From: Leyella stercorea
GTDB taxonomy: Bacteria > Bacteroidota > Bacteroidia > Bacteroidales > Bacteroidaceae
Reading direction: 5' to 3'
DNA: 20,865 nt
NCBI RefSeq assembly: GCF_019052365.1
Contig: NZ_JAHQUY010000052.1
Coordinates: forward strand, 1 to 20,865
The notes beneath the pieces are model-generated. The model ran no database searches, was not told the DNA's origin, and saw only the letters and a program-made list of their open reading frames with translations. The translations under genes and the position numbers were made by a program. Below, one piece after another: positions 7,867-16,036 of this stretch; position 1 is the stretch's first letter; each line of letters starts with the position of its first letter.

Positions 7867-10047
7867 ATGAAGAAAACTATTATGCTAATCGCAGCAATGT
7901 GCATGACTTCTGCCATCACATTCGCTCAAGAAATCATCCGTGTGTCTACCGAAAAGACCGACCTCGTGATGAAAGTGTCGCCAAAGGGCCGTCTTTATCA
8001 GGTCTATCTCGGCGATAAGTTGCAGAATCCTGCCGACTACGAGAACCTTAAGTGGGATGTATATGCAGCTTCCGACGGCGCTGTGTGCCAGCGCGGCCAT
8101 GAGGTGTACGCCACTTCCGGCGCTGAAGACTTCTTCGAACCGGCTGTAGCCGTAACGCACGCCGACGGCAACATGACTACATATCTCTATTATAAGTCGT
8201 CGGAGCAGAAGGCTGTGAAGGGCGGCACTGAGACAGTCATCACTCTTCAGGACAAGGTGTATCCGCTGACAGTGAAGCTCCACTATGTGGCTTATCCGAA
8301 GGAGAATGTCATAAAGGCATGGAGCGAGATCTCTCACAAGGAGAAGTCTGCCATCACACTCTGGCGCTACAGCTCTACGATGCTCTACTTCAAATCTTCA
8401 AAGTATTATCTCACTAACTATCACAGCGACTGGGCTAAGGAAGGTCAGCCAGAGACAACCCAGTTGAGCACGGGCAAAAAGATTATCGACACAAAGCTCG
8501 GCACACGTGCCGCTATGCAGGCTGAGCCTTTCTTCGAGTTGGGCTTCGACGAGCCTGCCAAGGAGAACGAGGGCAAGGTGATGCTCGGCACGATAGGCTG
8601 GCCAGGTAACTTCCGCTTCACCTTTGAGGTGGACAACGTCGGCGCGCTTCGCGTCATTCCTGCCATCAATCCTTATGCTTCCGACTATAAGCTGAAGGCA
8701 GGCGAGGTGTTCACCACTCCTGAGTTCATCTTCGCGATGAGCGACAATGGTATGGGCGAGGCTTCGCGCAACCTGCACAACTGGGCTCGTCAGTATCAGG
8801 TGAACATGGGTATGGGCGACCGCCTCACTCTCCTGAACAACTGGGAGAATACAGGCTTCGACTTCAACCAGCAGAGTCTTGCCGAACTGATGAAGGATGC
8901 CAAGGATCTCGGCGTAGATATGTTCCTGCTCGACGACGGATGGTTCGCCAATAAGTATCCGCGCAAGGACGACCACGCCGGACTGGGCGACTGGGAGGCT
9001 ACAAAGAGCAAGTTGCCGGAGGGTATACCGGGTCTCGTTAGAGATGCAAAGAAGGCTGGCGTGAAGTTCGGTATATGGATTGAGCCGGAGATGGTGAACC
9101 CGAAGAGCGAACTGTTTGAAAAGCATCCTGATTGGGTTATCTTGCAGCCGCAGCGCGACACATATTACTATCGCAACCAGCTCGTGCTCGACATCTCCAA
9201 CCCTAAGGTGCAGGACTATGTGTACGGCATCGTCGACCGCATCATGACGGAGAACCCCGACGTGGCTTACTTCAAGTGGGACTGCAACAGCGTTATAACC
9301 AATATCTATTCGCCGTATCACAAGCAGAACCAGGGCAACTTCTACATCGACCACGTTCGTGGCATCTACAATGTGCTCACACGCATCCATAACAAGTATC
9401 CTAATCTGCCGATGATGCTCTGCTCTGGTGGTGGCGGACGTATGGACTACGAGATGCTCAAGTACTTCACCGAGTTCTGGTGTTCTGACGACACCGACCC
9501 GTACGAGCGCATCTACATCCAGTGGAGCCTCTCGAAGTTCTTCCCTGCAAAGACAATGGGATCGCACGTCACCAACTGGAACAAGAACACATCCGTGAAG
9601 TTCCGCACCGACGTATGCAGCTCATGCAAGTTGGGCTTCGACATCGACCTCAAGTCGCTCTCTGCCGACGACTACAAGTTCGTGCAGCAGGCTGTAAAGA
9701 ACTATAACAGCATGAAGCCGATGATTCTCGAAGGCGACCAGTATCGTCTTGTTTCACCGTACGAAGGCAGCCACTGCGCTATCAACTACGTTAGCAAGGA
9801 CAAGCAGCGTGCGGTGCTCTTCGCCTACGACCTGCATCCGCGCTACAAGGAGCCGCAGCAGAACGTGAAGCTGCAGGGTCTGGATGCTGCAAAGATGTAC
9901 ACCGTGAAGGAGACAAACCTCATTCCTGGCAAGCAGTCAGACTTGGAGTGTAACGGCAAGCAGTACAGTGGCGACTATCTGATGAAGATTGGTCTGAACG
10001 TCTTCACAGCGCAGGATGGCACAAGCCATGTATTGGTGCTGGAGTAA
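7867..10047 (+). CDS. GH36 family glycoside hydrolase, probable alpha-galactosidase
   Basis: 726 aa with a signal peptide (1-20, ending ITFAQ), so exported to the periplasm or cell surface. The domain order is that of GH36: an N-terminal beta-sandwich (about 21-310), a (beta/alpha)8 barrel (about 320-640), and a short C-terminal beta domain. Visible active-site marks are LLDDGWF at 355-360-odd, the nucleophile Asp472 in YFKWDCN, CSGGGGRMDYEM near 518-529, and the acid/base Asp541 or Asp542 in CSDDTDP, about 70 residues after the nucleophile as in characterised GH36 enzymes. It would release terminal alpha-galactose from melibiose or raffinose-type oligosaccharides or galactomannan side chains. 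Other GH36 activities, such as alpha-N-acetylgalactosaminidase, are possible. It is the last gene of the receptor operon, closed by the terminator at 10089-10134. Confidence 0.92.
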   Translation: MKKTIMLIAAMCMTSAITFAQEIIRVSTEKTDLVMKVSPKGRLYQVYLGDKLQNPADYENLKWDVYAASDGAVCQRGHEVYATSGAEDFFEPAVAVTHADGNMTTYLYYKSSEQKAVKGGTETVITLQDKVYPLTVKLHYVAYPKENVIKAWSEISHKEKSAITLWRYSSTMLYFKSSKYYLTNYHSDWAKEGQPETTQLSTGKKIIDTKLGTRAAMQAEPFFELGFDEPAKENEGKVMLGTIGWPGNFRFTFEVDNVGALRVIPAINPYASDYKLKAGEVFTTPEFIFAMSDNGMGEASRNLHNWARQYQVNMGMGDRLTLLNNWENTGFDFNQQSLAELMKDAKDLGVDMFLLDDGWFANKYPRKDDHAGLGDWEATKSKLPEGIPGLVRDAKKAGVKFGIWIEPEMVNPKSELFEKHPDWVILQPQRDTYYYRNQLVLDISNPKVQDYVYGIVDRIMTENPDVAYFKWDCNSVITNIYSPYHKQNQGNFYIDHVRGIYNVLTRIHNKYPNLPMMLCSGGGGRMDYEMLKYFTEFWCSDDTDPYERIYIQWSLSKFFPAKTMGSHVTNWNKNTSVKFRTDVCSSCKLGFDIDLKSLSADDYKFVQQAVKNYNSMKPMILEGDQYRLVSPYEGSHCAINYVSKDKQRAVLFAYDLHPRYKEPQQNVKLQGLDAAKMYTVKETNLIPGKQSDLECNGKQYSGDYLMKIGLNVFTAQDGTSHVLVLE

Positions 10048-10088
10048 TAAGATAATGTAGTAGTAATAATATATTGTAACAAAGGTTT

Positions 10089-10134
10089 AAACGAAAAAGA
10101 CCATGTCGGTATTCCGGCATGGTCTTTTTCGTTT
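10089..10134. terminator. Strong bidirectional intrinsic terminator
   Basis: A 21-bp stem (10089-10109 with 10114-10134) has one G-U-type mismatch and a 4-base TATT loop. The stem starts with an A-run and ends with a T-run, so it can end transcription from both the plus-strand GH36 gene and the minus-strand HAD gene, which converge here. Confidence 0.9.
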
Positions 10135-10201
10135 TTATAAGTCTGTATGCTTTCTAATAGATACAGACAATTTTCAATGTTCTTAGAGCATAGTAGGCAA
10201 C

Positions 10202-10630
10202 TTAAAAGATGCCCCATTTCTTCTTGCGCTTTGGGGCCTCCGTCTTTTCAAAGCTGCTGTTGCGCTGTTCCAAGACTTCCTCCCACGTGCTGCGGTCTCT
10301 CACCATCTGGTAGATAGTACCCCAGTCGGGCAGACCGCCAATGTTGCGGTCGTCGATGAAGAGGTCTGCCTTTAGTTTGCGCGAGAAAGAGTCGTGCTCG
10401 CGGCTCTCCTCCGGGTAGTCACGGTTCACGGCGTAGAACTCCACGCCGCGTTCCCTGCACCACTCAACAGCCTCGTCGAGCAGCCGTCCCTCGCGCACGC
10501 TCCACAATATCAGCTTGTGGCGGTCGCGTATCAGCATACGCAATGTCTCCGTAGCGAAGGGCAGCTCCCTGCCGATGGCAGGGTATTTGTGCTCAACGAT
10601 AGTTCCGTCGAAATCAACTGCTATAACCAT
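10202..10630 (-). CDS. Small HAD-superfamily phosphatase (BT0820 type)
   Basis: 142 aa, a cap-less HAD fold with no signal peptide. Motif I is VDFDGT with nucleophile Asp6 and acid/base Asp8. Motif II is Ser44 in ILWSVREG, motif III is a Lys in SRKLKAD (85 or 87), and motif IV is the FIDDRN pair Asp93/Asp94 for Mg2+. It resembles the Bacteroides BT0820-type family in length and motifs; the physiological substrate is unknown. The ATG is 2 bases past the stop codon of the upstream Wzc-like gene, so it is the last gene of a polysaccharide operon, which hints at a sugar-phosphate or nucleotide substrate (inference). The Lys/Arg-rich C-terminus (KRKKKWGIF) is unusual. Confidence 0.85.
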   Translation of the reverse strand: MVIAVDFDGTIVEHKYPAIGRELPFATETLRMLIRDRHKLILWSVREGRLLDEAVEWCRERGVEFYAVNRDYPEESREHDSFSRKLKADLFIDDRNIGGLPDWGTIYQMVRDRSTWEEVLEQRNSSFEKTEAPKRKKKWGIF

Positions 10631-10632
10631 TG

Positions 10633-13191
10633 TTACTTACGCTTGATTGAATCGTCCTCCTTGTTGCCGTAGTAGCTGTCAGCATAATTGCCGTAAGCGC
10701 CATACGAACTGTAGTTCAGACCGTAGTTGCCGCCATTGTTGTCACCGTACTTGCTGCCGTAGCTGCCGCTCTTGCCGTAGCGTCCGTACTTGCCGTACTT
10801 GCCGTAGCCGTAGTAGTAGCCGTACTTCTTCTTCGACATATCGATGCCGTTGATAACGATGCTTACCTGCGGCAACTTCTTCTGAGCGCTGAGCGAGTTG
10901 ATGAACTCGAAGCTTGACTTCGGAGTATAGTCTGCACGACACATATAAACGGTGAGGTCAGCCACACGAGCAATCATCAGCGTATCTGTAACAAGACCCA
11001 CAGGAGCGGTGTCCACGATGATGTAGTCGTACTCCTTGCGCAGAGTGGCGAAGATGTTGTCGAGCGACTCGCGCGAAACAAGCTCTGCAGGGTTTGGCGG
11101 GATAGGACCGGCTGGCATGATGTCCAGGTTGCGGTTCACGCCAGAGTTCAGAATGTTGGCGCAGATATCCTCATGGGTCGGGTTGTCGTGTACGAGCAGG
11201 TTGGTGATACCGATGTTCTTGTCCTTCAGTTCGAAGAGGTTGGTAAGACGCGGCTTGCGGATGTCAAGACCCATTACCAACACCTTCTTGCCAAGCAGCG
11301 CGAAGCTCACAGCCAGGTTAGCCGCTGTGAAGGTCTTACCCTCACCCGATGTGGTAGAGGTGAACATGATGACCTTCTGGTCCTCCTTCAGCATGAACTG
11401 GATGTTAGAACGTATAGAACGGAATACCTCCTCCATGACGTTGTTCTGGTTCTCGTGTACCACGATGTCAGCCTTCGTCTTCGCTGTCTCGCTTGCGATA
11501 GCCACGTCGCCGATGATAGGCAGAGTGGTGAGGCGAGCCACATCCTCGTGTCCTTCAATCTTGTAGCGGAAGAAGTTGATGAGGAACAGCACGATGGACG
11601 GTATAGCCAAGCCGATAACCAGCGCGATGAGCAGGATGATTGACTTCTTCGGGCTGATCTGTCCGAACGATACGGGGTCGTCGATGAGCTTACCCTTGTC
11701 GGCTGTAGCGGCGAGCGAGATAGAGTTCTCCTCACGCTTCTGCAAGAGCATCAGGTAAAGACCCGACTTCACCTCCTGCTGTCTGCCGATCTGGTTGAGC
11801 ACACGCTCCTGCTCAGGCGAAGAGTAGATCATGCTCGAGTAGCGGTTGTACTCCTGCAGTATAGAGTTGCGCTGAATCTGTGCGTTGCGCTGTACCTGAG
11901 TCATAGCGCGGCGGATACTTGACGAGAGGTCGTCGAGCTGTGCCGTGAGCGGAGTGATGGTAGGGCTGTTCTCGTTGGCGCTGCGCAGCAAGCGGTTGCG
12001 CTCCATAACGATCTTGTTGTAGTCGTTGATGAGCGTAGAAGCGGCAGCGTCGTTCAAACCCACGTTCGACGGCAGCGTCTGATACTTGTTGCCCGGTTCG
12101 TTCATGTACTGCTGCAAGCTGTGGAGCAACTCTATCTGCATGTCCATGTCAGCCAGCTTCTGTGTGAACTGGTCGGTGTTGGTGTAACCAAGCGCACCGG
12201 TAGCCTCCGGATTCACAATCTTGTACTGGCGCTTTGTTGCCTCCAGACTGCCCTCGGTAGCACCCAGCTCGGTGTTGATCTTCTCAAGACGCGAGTTGAT
12301 GAACTGTTCTGTGCGCATCGCTATCTCGTTCTTGTCCTCGTTAGCCTGCATGTTGTAGCTGAACACGAGCTGCTTCAGATAGTCGTTGGCACGCTGCGGC
12401 ATCTCGTCGGTCAGTGTCAAGCTGGCGATAGAAGTGTTCTTCGAAAGCTGGTCGACGGTGAGCGCACCGCTATACTTGCCTGCAATCATCTTCGGCGGAT
12501 AGATTGTCACGAGCTCATTACGATCGTCGGGCATCGGCGAGAGCGTGTTGGTAGTGAATGTGATGATACCAACGCTTGTGATGATGCGAGCCGGCAGAAC
12601 GTCGAATGTGCGGTTGATGGCGTAGGTCTTCGACGGTTTGTCGGGGTCTTCAGGCACGTAGGTATATGTGCCCGTCACATGCAGTTTGCCGTTCTCGTCC
12701 TTGTCGATAACGAGGCTGATAGGTCTCTTCAGCGTCTCGATGTGGGCCGCATCGAGGTCTACGTTCACCGGCTGGTTCTTGTAGAGCAGGTGGTCCTTGA
12801 TGTGTCCTTCGAGAGTGTAGACCGTGTAGAGCTTCAGCTGCTTCACAGCCTCTGTAGCGAGCGCTGTCGACTTCAGAATCTCCATCTCGTTGTCGAGACC
12901 CTCGGTGTTTGTCATCATACCCAATGTAGACGAGTTGGCGATATAGCTTCTGCCGCCTCTGCGTCCGCCGTTGTTGTCGTCCTTGATGAGCAACTTGGCG
13001 TACGACTGGTACATAGGTGTCGTGTAGCGCAACATGATGGCAGCTGCGCTTAGACAGATGATTAATGAAAGTACGAACCACTGCCAGTTGAGGATCAGTG
13101 TCGTGTAGATGATCTTAAAGTCGAAGGAAGAACCCTCCTCGAGCTCTTGCTGTACGTTGTATAAACCTTGTTGGTTGTTGTTTCCTTCCAT
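10633..13191 (-). CDS. wzc: Wzc-type polysaccharide co-polymerase / tyrosine autokinase
   Basis: 852-aa inner-membrane protein that would control chain length and export of capsular or exopolysaccharide. An N-terminal Wzz domain begins with a transmembrane helix at about 37-57. A large periplasmic part with coiled-coil segments follows (about 60-510), then a second helix at about 517-543 (KSIILLIALVIGLAIPS). The C-terminal BY-kinase carries Walker A STTSGEGKT (Lys619), Walker A' VLVMGLDIRKPRL, and Walker B YIIVDTAP (Asp727). The tail, about 787-852, contains 17 tyrosines in 66 residues, many in KYG/GYG units; in Wzc such tyrosines are the autophosphorylation sites. It lies between rmlA (102 bases upstream) and the HAD phosphatase (2 bases downstream). 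No Wza-like exporter or tyrosine phosphatase is nearby. Confidence 0.93.
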   Translation of the reverse strand: MEGNNNQQGLYNVQQELEEGSSFDFKIIYTTLILNWQWFVLSLIICLSAAAIMLRYTTPMYQSYAKLLIKDDNNGGRRGGRSYIANSSTLGMMTNTEGLDNEMEILKSTALATEAVKQLKLYTVYTLEGHIKDHLLYKNQPVNVDLDAAHIETLKRPISLVIDKDENGKLHVTGTYTYVPEDPDKPSKTYAINRTFDVLPARIITSVGIITFTTNTLSPMPDDRNELVTIYPPKMIAGKYSGALTVDQLSKNTSIASLTLTDEMPQRANDYLKQLVFSYNMQANEDKNEIAMRTEQFINSRLEKINTELGATEGSLEATKRQYKIVNPEATGALGYTNTDQFTQKLADMDMQIELLHSLQQYMNEPGNKYQTLPSNVGLNDAAASTLINDYNKIVMERNRLLRSANENSPTITPLTAQLDDLSSSIRRAMTQVQRNAQIQRNSILQEYNRYSSMIYSSPEQERVLNQIGRQQEVKSGLYLMLLQKREENSISLAATADKGKLIDDPVSFGQISPKKSIILLIALVIGLAIPSIVLFLINFFRYKIEGHEDVARLTTLPIIGDVAIASETAKTKADIVVHENQNNVMEEVFRSIRSNIQFMLKEDQKVIMFTSTTSGEGKTFTAANLAVSFALLGKKVLVMGLDIRKPRLTNLFELKDKNIGITNLLVHDNPTHEDICANILNSGVNRNLDIMPAGPIPPNPAELVSRESLDNIFATLRKEYDYIIVDTAPVGLVTDTLMIARVADLTVYMCRADYTPKSSFEFINSLSAQKKLPQVSIVINGIDMSKKKYGYYYGYGKYGKYGRYGKSGSYGSKYGDNNGGNYGLNYSSYGAYGNYADSYYGNKEDDSIKRK
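10636..10833 (-). repeat. Tyr/Gly-rich repeat coding region of the Wzc tail
   Basis: This stretch encodes the last 66 residues of the Wzc-like kinase. At about 10770-10830 the DNA has near-perfect 9-base units (CTTGCCGTA type on the plus strand) encoding K-Y-G and G-Y-G steps, followed by more irregular Y-G spacing toward the stop codon. Slippage here would change the number of phosphorylatable tyrosines in frame. Confidence 0.7.
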
Positions 13192-13293
13192 TTTTTTGTT
13201 TGCGTTGTATATTTAAAGCGTTTTATTATCCTTTATCTTCTTTTCGGCTATGTTTTTCCTTGTGCCTTTTCTGCGGGCCTTCGCTTGGGTCGT

Positions 13294-14175
13294 CTATCGT
13301 TTGTCCTCGGCGAGGCGCATCAGATACTTGCCGTATTCGTTCTTTATCATCGGCTGTGCCACCTCTGTGAGCTTCTCCTTAGTTATCCATCCCTTCTTGT
13401 ATGCAATCTCCTCCAGACAAGCCACCTTCTGTCCCTGGCGCTTTTCGATAACTTCGATGAATGTGCTTGCCTCAGAGAGCGAGTCGTGTGTGCCAGTGTC
13501 GAGCCATGCGAAACCGCGCTGCAGGGTCTGCACCTTCAGTTCGCCGCGCTCCAGATACTCCTGGTTCACGGTTGTTATCTCCAGTTCGCCGCGTGCGCTC
13601 GGCTTGATGTTCTTCGCAATCTCCACCACGCTGTTCGGGTAGAAGTAGAGGCCCACCACCGCATAGTTGCTCTTCGGGTGCTCGGGCTTCTCCTCGATGC
13701 TAAGGCAGTTGCCCTCGGCGTCGAACTCAGCCACGCCGTAGCGCTCAGGGTCGTTCACGTAGTAGCCGAAGACGGTCGACTTGCCGTCGCGCTCCACGTT
13801 TTGCACGCTCTCGCGCAGCAACTGTGTGAAGCCGGCTCCGTAGAATATGTTGTCGCCCAATACGAGGCAAGCGCTGTCGTCGCCGATAAACTCTTCGCCG
13901 ATGATGAACGCCTGAGCCAGACCGCCAGGATAAGGTTGCTCAGCGTATTCGAAGCGTACGCCGTAGTCGCTGCCGTCGCCCAGAAGGCGCTTGAAAGCCG
14001 GCAGGTCGTTAGGGGTGGATATGATGAGGATATCCTTTATGTCAGCGAGCATGAGCACTGATATAGGATAGTATATCATTGGCTTATCGAAAATTGGTAT
14101 GAGTTGCTTGCTAATACCTTTGGTGATGGGGTAGAGGCGTGTGCCCGAGCCACCTGCTAAAACGATACCTTTCAT
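13294..14175 (-). CDS. rfbA: Glucose-1-phosphate thymidylyltransferase
   Basis: 293 aa, the standard RmlA/RfbA length. It makes dTDP-glucose from glucose-1-phosphate and dTTP, the first step toward dTDP-L-rhamnose and other dTDP-deoxysugars. The N-terminal nucleotide-binding loop [20 protein letters not shown] (8-27) is canonical. A metal-binding Asp lies in VLGDNIFYG (about Asp108), and sugar-binding segments such as [19 protein letters not shown] and [12 protein letters not shown] are present. It is first in a minus-strand unit with wzc and the HAD phosphatase, with a -7 element 55 bases upstream. The rfbB, rfbC and rfbD partners are not in the window, so they must be elsewhere. Confidence 0.96.
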   Translation of the reverse strand: MKGIVLAGGSGTRLYPITKGISKQLIPIFDKPMIYYPISVLMLADIKDILIISTPNDLPAFKRLLGDGSDYGVRFEYAEQPYPGGLAQAFIIGEEFIGDDSACLVLGDNIFYGAGFTQLLRESVQNVERDGKSTVFGYYVNDPERYGVAEFDAEGNCLSIEEKPEHPKSNYAVVGLYFYPNSVVEIAKNIKPSARGELEITTVNQEYLERGELKVQTLQRGFAWLDTGTHDSLSEASTFIEVIEKRQGQKVACLEEIAYKKGWITKEKLTEVAQPMIKNEYGKYLMRLAEDKR

Positions 14176-14229
14176 GATTCTTTGATGTTTTTATTGTTAA
14201 ACAATATTCTTATAATTATATAAAGTGCA

Positions 14230-14237
14230 CAAAGTTA
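14230..14237 (-). promoter_or_regulatory. -7 element for the rfbA-wzc-HAD operon
   Basis: The minus strand reads TAACTTTG (TAnnTTTG), about 55 bases before the rfbA ATG. No clear -33 box. No further -7 match is seen in the 102-base rfbA-wzc gap, supporting one transcript. Confidence 0.6.
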
Positions 14238-14318
14238 ATAATAATAACTTAGAAAATACACTTTTGAACGCTTAATTTTGAAACGTTAATCGGTAAAATA
14301 AGAAAAACGTTGCAACAC

Positions 14319-14349
14319 TTGGCAGTTATCCATTTTATTTGTAATTTTG
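14319..14349 (+). promoter_or_regulatory. Promoter of the 14430 gene (-33 TTG, -7 TAATTTTG)
   Basis: TTG at 14319-14321 is separated by 20 bases from TAATTTTG at 14342-14349, the normal Bacteroidetes spacing. A leader of about 75 nt would follow. A second -7-like TAATTTTG at 14273-14280 lacks a -33 partner. Confidence 0.6.
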
Positions 14350-14429
14350 CATAATATAGTTTAAGTTGGCATAATAAATGTAAAACCCGTTTGCGTGCCA
14401 ATTTGATATCATAAACAAATAAAACATAT

Positions 14430-15062
14430 ATGGGATTTTTTTCAAAACTATTCGGAAAGAAAACAGATAACGATAAGACAGGTGGTATGGAAGACTACAT
14501 GCAGCTTGTGCGTGTGTACTTCCAGGCTTCGATAGCCGCAAACGTAGGCATTGCCAACCTCGGCATGCTGCCCGATTTGCGCGTGTTCAAGACCACGCTC
14601 CACGTTCCGACAGTGAATAACAAGCTCGGCGTGGGCGAGAAGAGCGCTTGCCGCAAGATGCTGCGCGAGATATACGGCGTAGACGACAACTTCTTCAAGG
14701 AGGTGGATGCCAGCATCCGCAAGAACTGTCGCAAGTTGCAGGATGTGCAGGTTTATCTCATTCAGTTCCAGAACTTCACTCAGGACATCATGATGCTCAT
14801 GGGCAACCTCATGAAGTTCAAGCTCCGTCTGCCGTCGTTCTTCAAGAACGCGCTCTACAAGATGACGGAGAAGACCGTAGCCGACCTCTTCACAAAGAAC
14901 GACTACAGCGATCCGGCTGTGCTCAAGGCTGTAATGGCGATACGTCAGTACGACCAGCGTTTGGGCTTCTCTCAGAAGTGGATTACCGACTTCGTGTTCC
15001 AGGTGGTGATGCTTGCCAAGAAGGAACCGAAGGCAGGTGCCGACGCTGAGCAGAAGAAGTAA
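14430..15062 (+). CDS. Conserved-looking protein of unknown function, 210 aa
   Basis: I do not recognise the family. The protein is soluble in appearance, with no signal peptide or membrane helix. The N-terminus MGFFSKLFGKKTDND is a short amphipathic basic-hydrophobic stretch that might touch the membrane. Residues about 20-195 look alpha-helical, with many Met, Phe and Lys (for example QNFTQDIMMLMGNLMKFKLRLPSFF), and the last 15 residues are charged and probably disordered. Codon use matches its neighbours and it has its own promoter, so it looks like a real, vertically inherited gene. It is followed by an inverted repeat (15071-15119) and a new promoter, so it is probably monocistronic upstream of the zap-like genes. 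Confidence 0.75.
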   Translation: MGFFSKLFGKKTDNDKTGGMEDYMQLVRVYFQASIAANVGIANLGMLPDLRVFKTTLHVPTVNNKLGVGEKSACRKMLREIYGVDDNFFKEVDASIRKNCRKLQDVQVYLIQFQNFTQDIMMLMGNLMKFKLRLPSFFKNALYKMTEKTVADLFTKNDYSDPAVLKAVMAIRQYDQRLGFSQKWITDFVFQVVMLAKKEPKAGADAEQKK

Positions 15063-15070
15063 TGTGAGGG

Positions 15071-15119
15071 TTGTGGCTGAAAATGCGTGAGACAGGTACA
15101 AAAACGTGTTCAGCCACAA
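15071..15119. terminator. Inverted repeat, possible terminator after the 14430 gene
   Basis: TTGTGGCTGAA (15071-15081) and TTCAGCCACAA (15109-15119) are perfect complements with a 27-base spacer, 9 bases after the stop codon. There is no T-run on the plus strand, so termination is plausible but unproven; the long loop is unusual. Confidence 0.45.
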
Positions 15120-15136
15120 TAAAAACTTGCAATAGT

Positions 15137-15168
15137 TTTGTCACATTCGTAAAAATAATATAATTTTG
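15137..15168 (+). promoter_or_regulatory. Promoter of the coiled-coil/zapA genes (-33 TTTG, -7 TAATTTTG)
   Basis: TTTG at 15137-15140 and TAATTTTG at 15161-15168 with 20 bases between: a full match to the Bacteroidetes -33/-7 consensus. The ATG at 15210 is about 42 bases downstream. Confidence 0.75.
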
Positions 15169-15209
15169 TGGCGCAGAACCAATGCGCCGACAGTCATAAA
15201 CGCTGTTAT

Positions 15210-15509
15210 ATGGAAACTGAATCGAAAACTATAAACCAGTTTGCGACACGTGTCAGGCAAATGATTCTGCAGTACCAGAGTGTTACGAAGCAGAACGAGG
15301 ACTTGTGTCGTCAGGTGGCGGAGCAGCAGCAACGCATCGAGAAGCTCGAAGCCCAGCTACAGCAGCAGCGCAACGACTACGAAAGTCTGAAATTGGCTCG
15401 AATGGTTGAAATCACCGACGGAGACATGCAGGCGGCGCAGAAGCGTCTTGCCAAACTCATACGCGACGTCGACAAGTGCATAACGCTCATCAACGAGAAG
15501 CAGGTGTAG
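15210..15509 (+). CDS. Small coiled-coil protein upstream of zapA (ZapB-like in form)
   Basis: 99 aa from the ATG at 15210 (METESKTINQ). An in-frame ATG at 15168 overlaps the final G of the -7 element and would lie upstream of the expected start of transcription, so I reject that longer form. Residues about 8-55 are one continuous coiled coil with heptads (QNEDLCRQVAEQQQRIEKLEAQLQ in part). The rest is helical, ending in a LAKLIRDVDKCITLI segment. Its position 33 bases before zapA, on the same transcript, suggests a partner of ZapA at the division ring, like ZapB in proteobacteria. The analogy rests on size, coiled coil and position, not on sequence identity. Confidence 0.75.
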   Translation: METESKTINQFATRVRQMILQYQSVTKQNEDLCRQVAEQQQRIEKLEAQLQQQRNDYESLKLARMVEITDGDMQAAQKRLAKLIRDVDKCITLINEKQV

Positions 15510-15542
15510 ACCATTCGCTGCAAGCTTTAAAACATTCACACG

Positions 15543-15845
15543 ATGGCAGAACAATCTACAGAGAAGCTGCGCATAAGGCTTCACGTCTACGACACCGACA
15601 TGCCGGTGAACATACGCCCGGAGGACGAACCGCTCTACCGCGACGCCGCCAGTCTGATTACGAAGACGATGAACACCTACGCACAGCGATATAAAGGACC
15701 CAAGAACGACAAGGAGATCCTTTATATGGCACTCATCGAGATAGCCCTGCGTTACGAGATGGAGAAGTCGCGTAACAACACAGAGCCGTATCAGGACCTC
15801 CTCACAAAGCTCACATCCGAGATTGAAGAGGTGCTGGGCGTCTGA
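15543..15845 (+). CDS. zapA: Cell division protein ZapA
   Basis: 100 aa, typical ZapA length. ZapA tetramers bind and bundle FtsZ filaments at midcell. The N-terminal half has the family's beta-hairpin start (KLRIRLHVYDTDMPVNIRPEDEPLYRDAA). A long C-terminal helix follows (about 40-98), with the DKEILYMALIEIALRYEMEK segment that forms the dimer/tetramer core. It follows the small coiled-coil gene on the same transcript and precedes rny by 191 bases. Confidence 0.88.
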   Translation: MAEQSTEKLRIRLHVYDTDMPVNIRPEDEPLYRDAASLITKTMNTYAQRYKGPKNDKEILYMALIEIALRYEMEKSRNNTEPYQDLLTKLTSEIEEVLGV

Positions 15846-16036
15846 CGGTCTATGCTTAGATGACCAAGGATGTATGAAGAGCAACTGCTATATATCTATA
15901 TATAATAAGGTGTACAGCAAACAACGCTTTCTTACCTTCTCTGCCACTCTGCACATCACGGATTGTATCTTTACCCATCGCAAACTGCGAACGAATAATT
16001 TAATTAAATAGTAACTAACAAACAAATAATTGAACA

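Noticed and set aside
8398..9567. 389-codon open frame antisense to the GH36 gene
   Set aside because: The opposite strand encodes a GH36 with intact catalytic motifs; the antisense translation has no domain-like features and no promoter.
12121..14061. Open frames of about 300 codons antisense to wzc and rfbA
   Set aside because: Both overlap fully with well-supported genes and translate to Val/Leu/His/Arg-rich sequence typical of antisense frames.
15168..15209. Upstream ATG extending the small coiled-coil protein by 14 residues
   Set aside because: This ATG overlaps the last base of the -7 promoter element and would lie before the expected transcription start, so the ATG at 15210 was chosen.
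15823..16011. 62-codon open frame overlapping the end of zapA and the following gap
   Set aside because: It starts inside zapA in another frame, lacks a promoter, and its translation shows no conserved features.
15846..16036. 6S RNA, which sits near zapA in some bacteria
   Set aside because: I could not find the long rod with a central bubble or complementary ends, so I do not call it.
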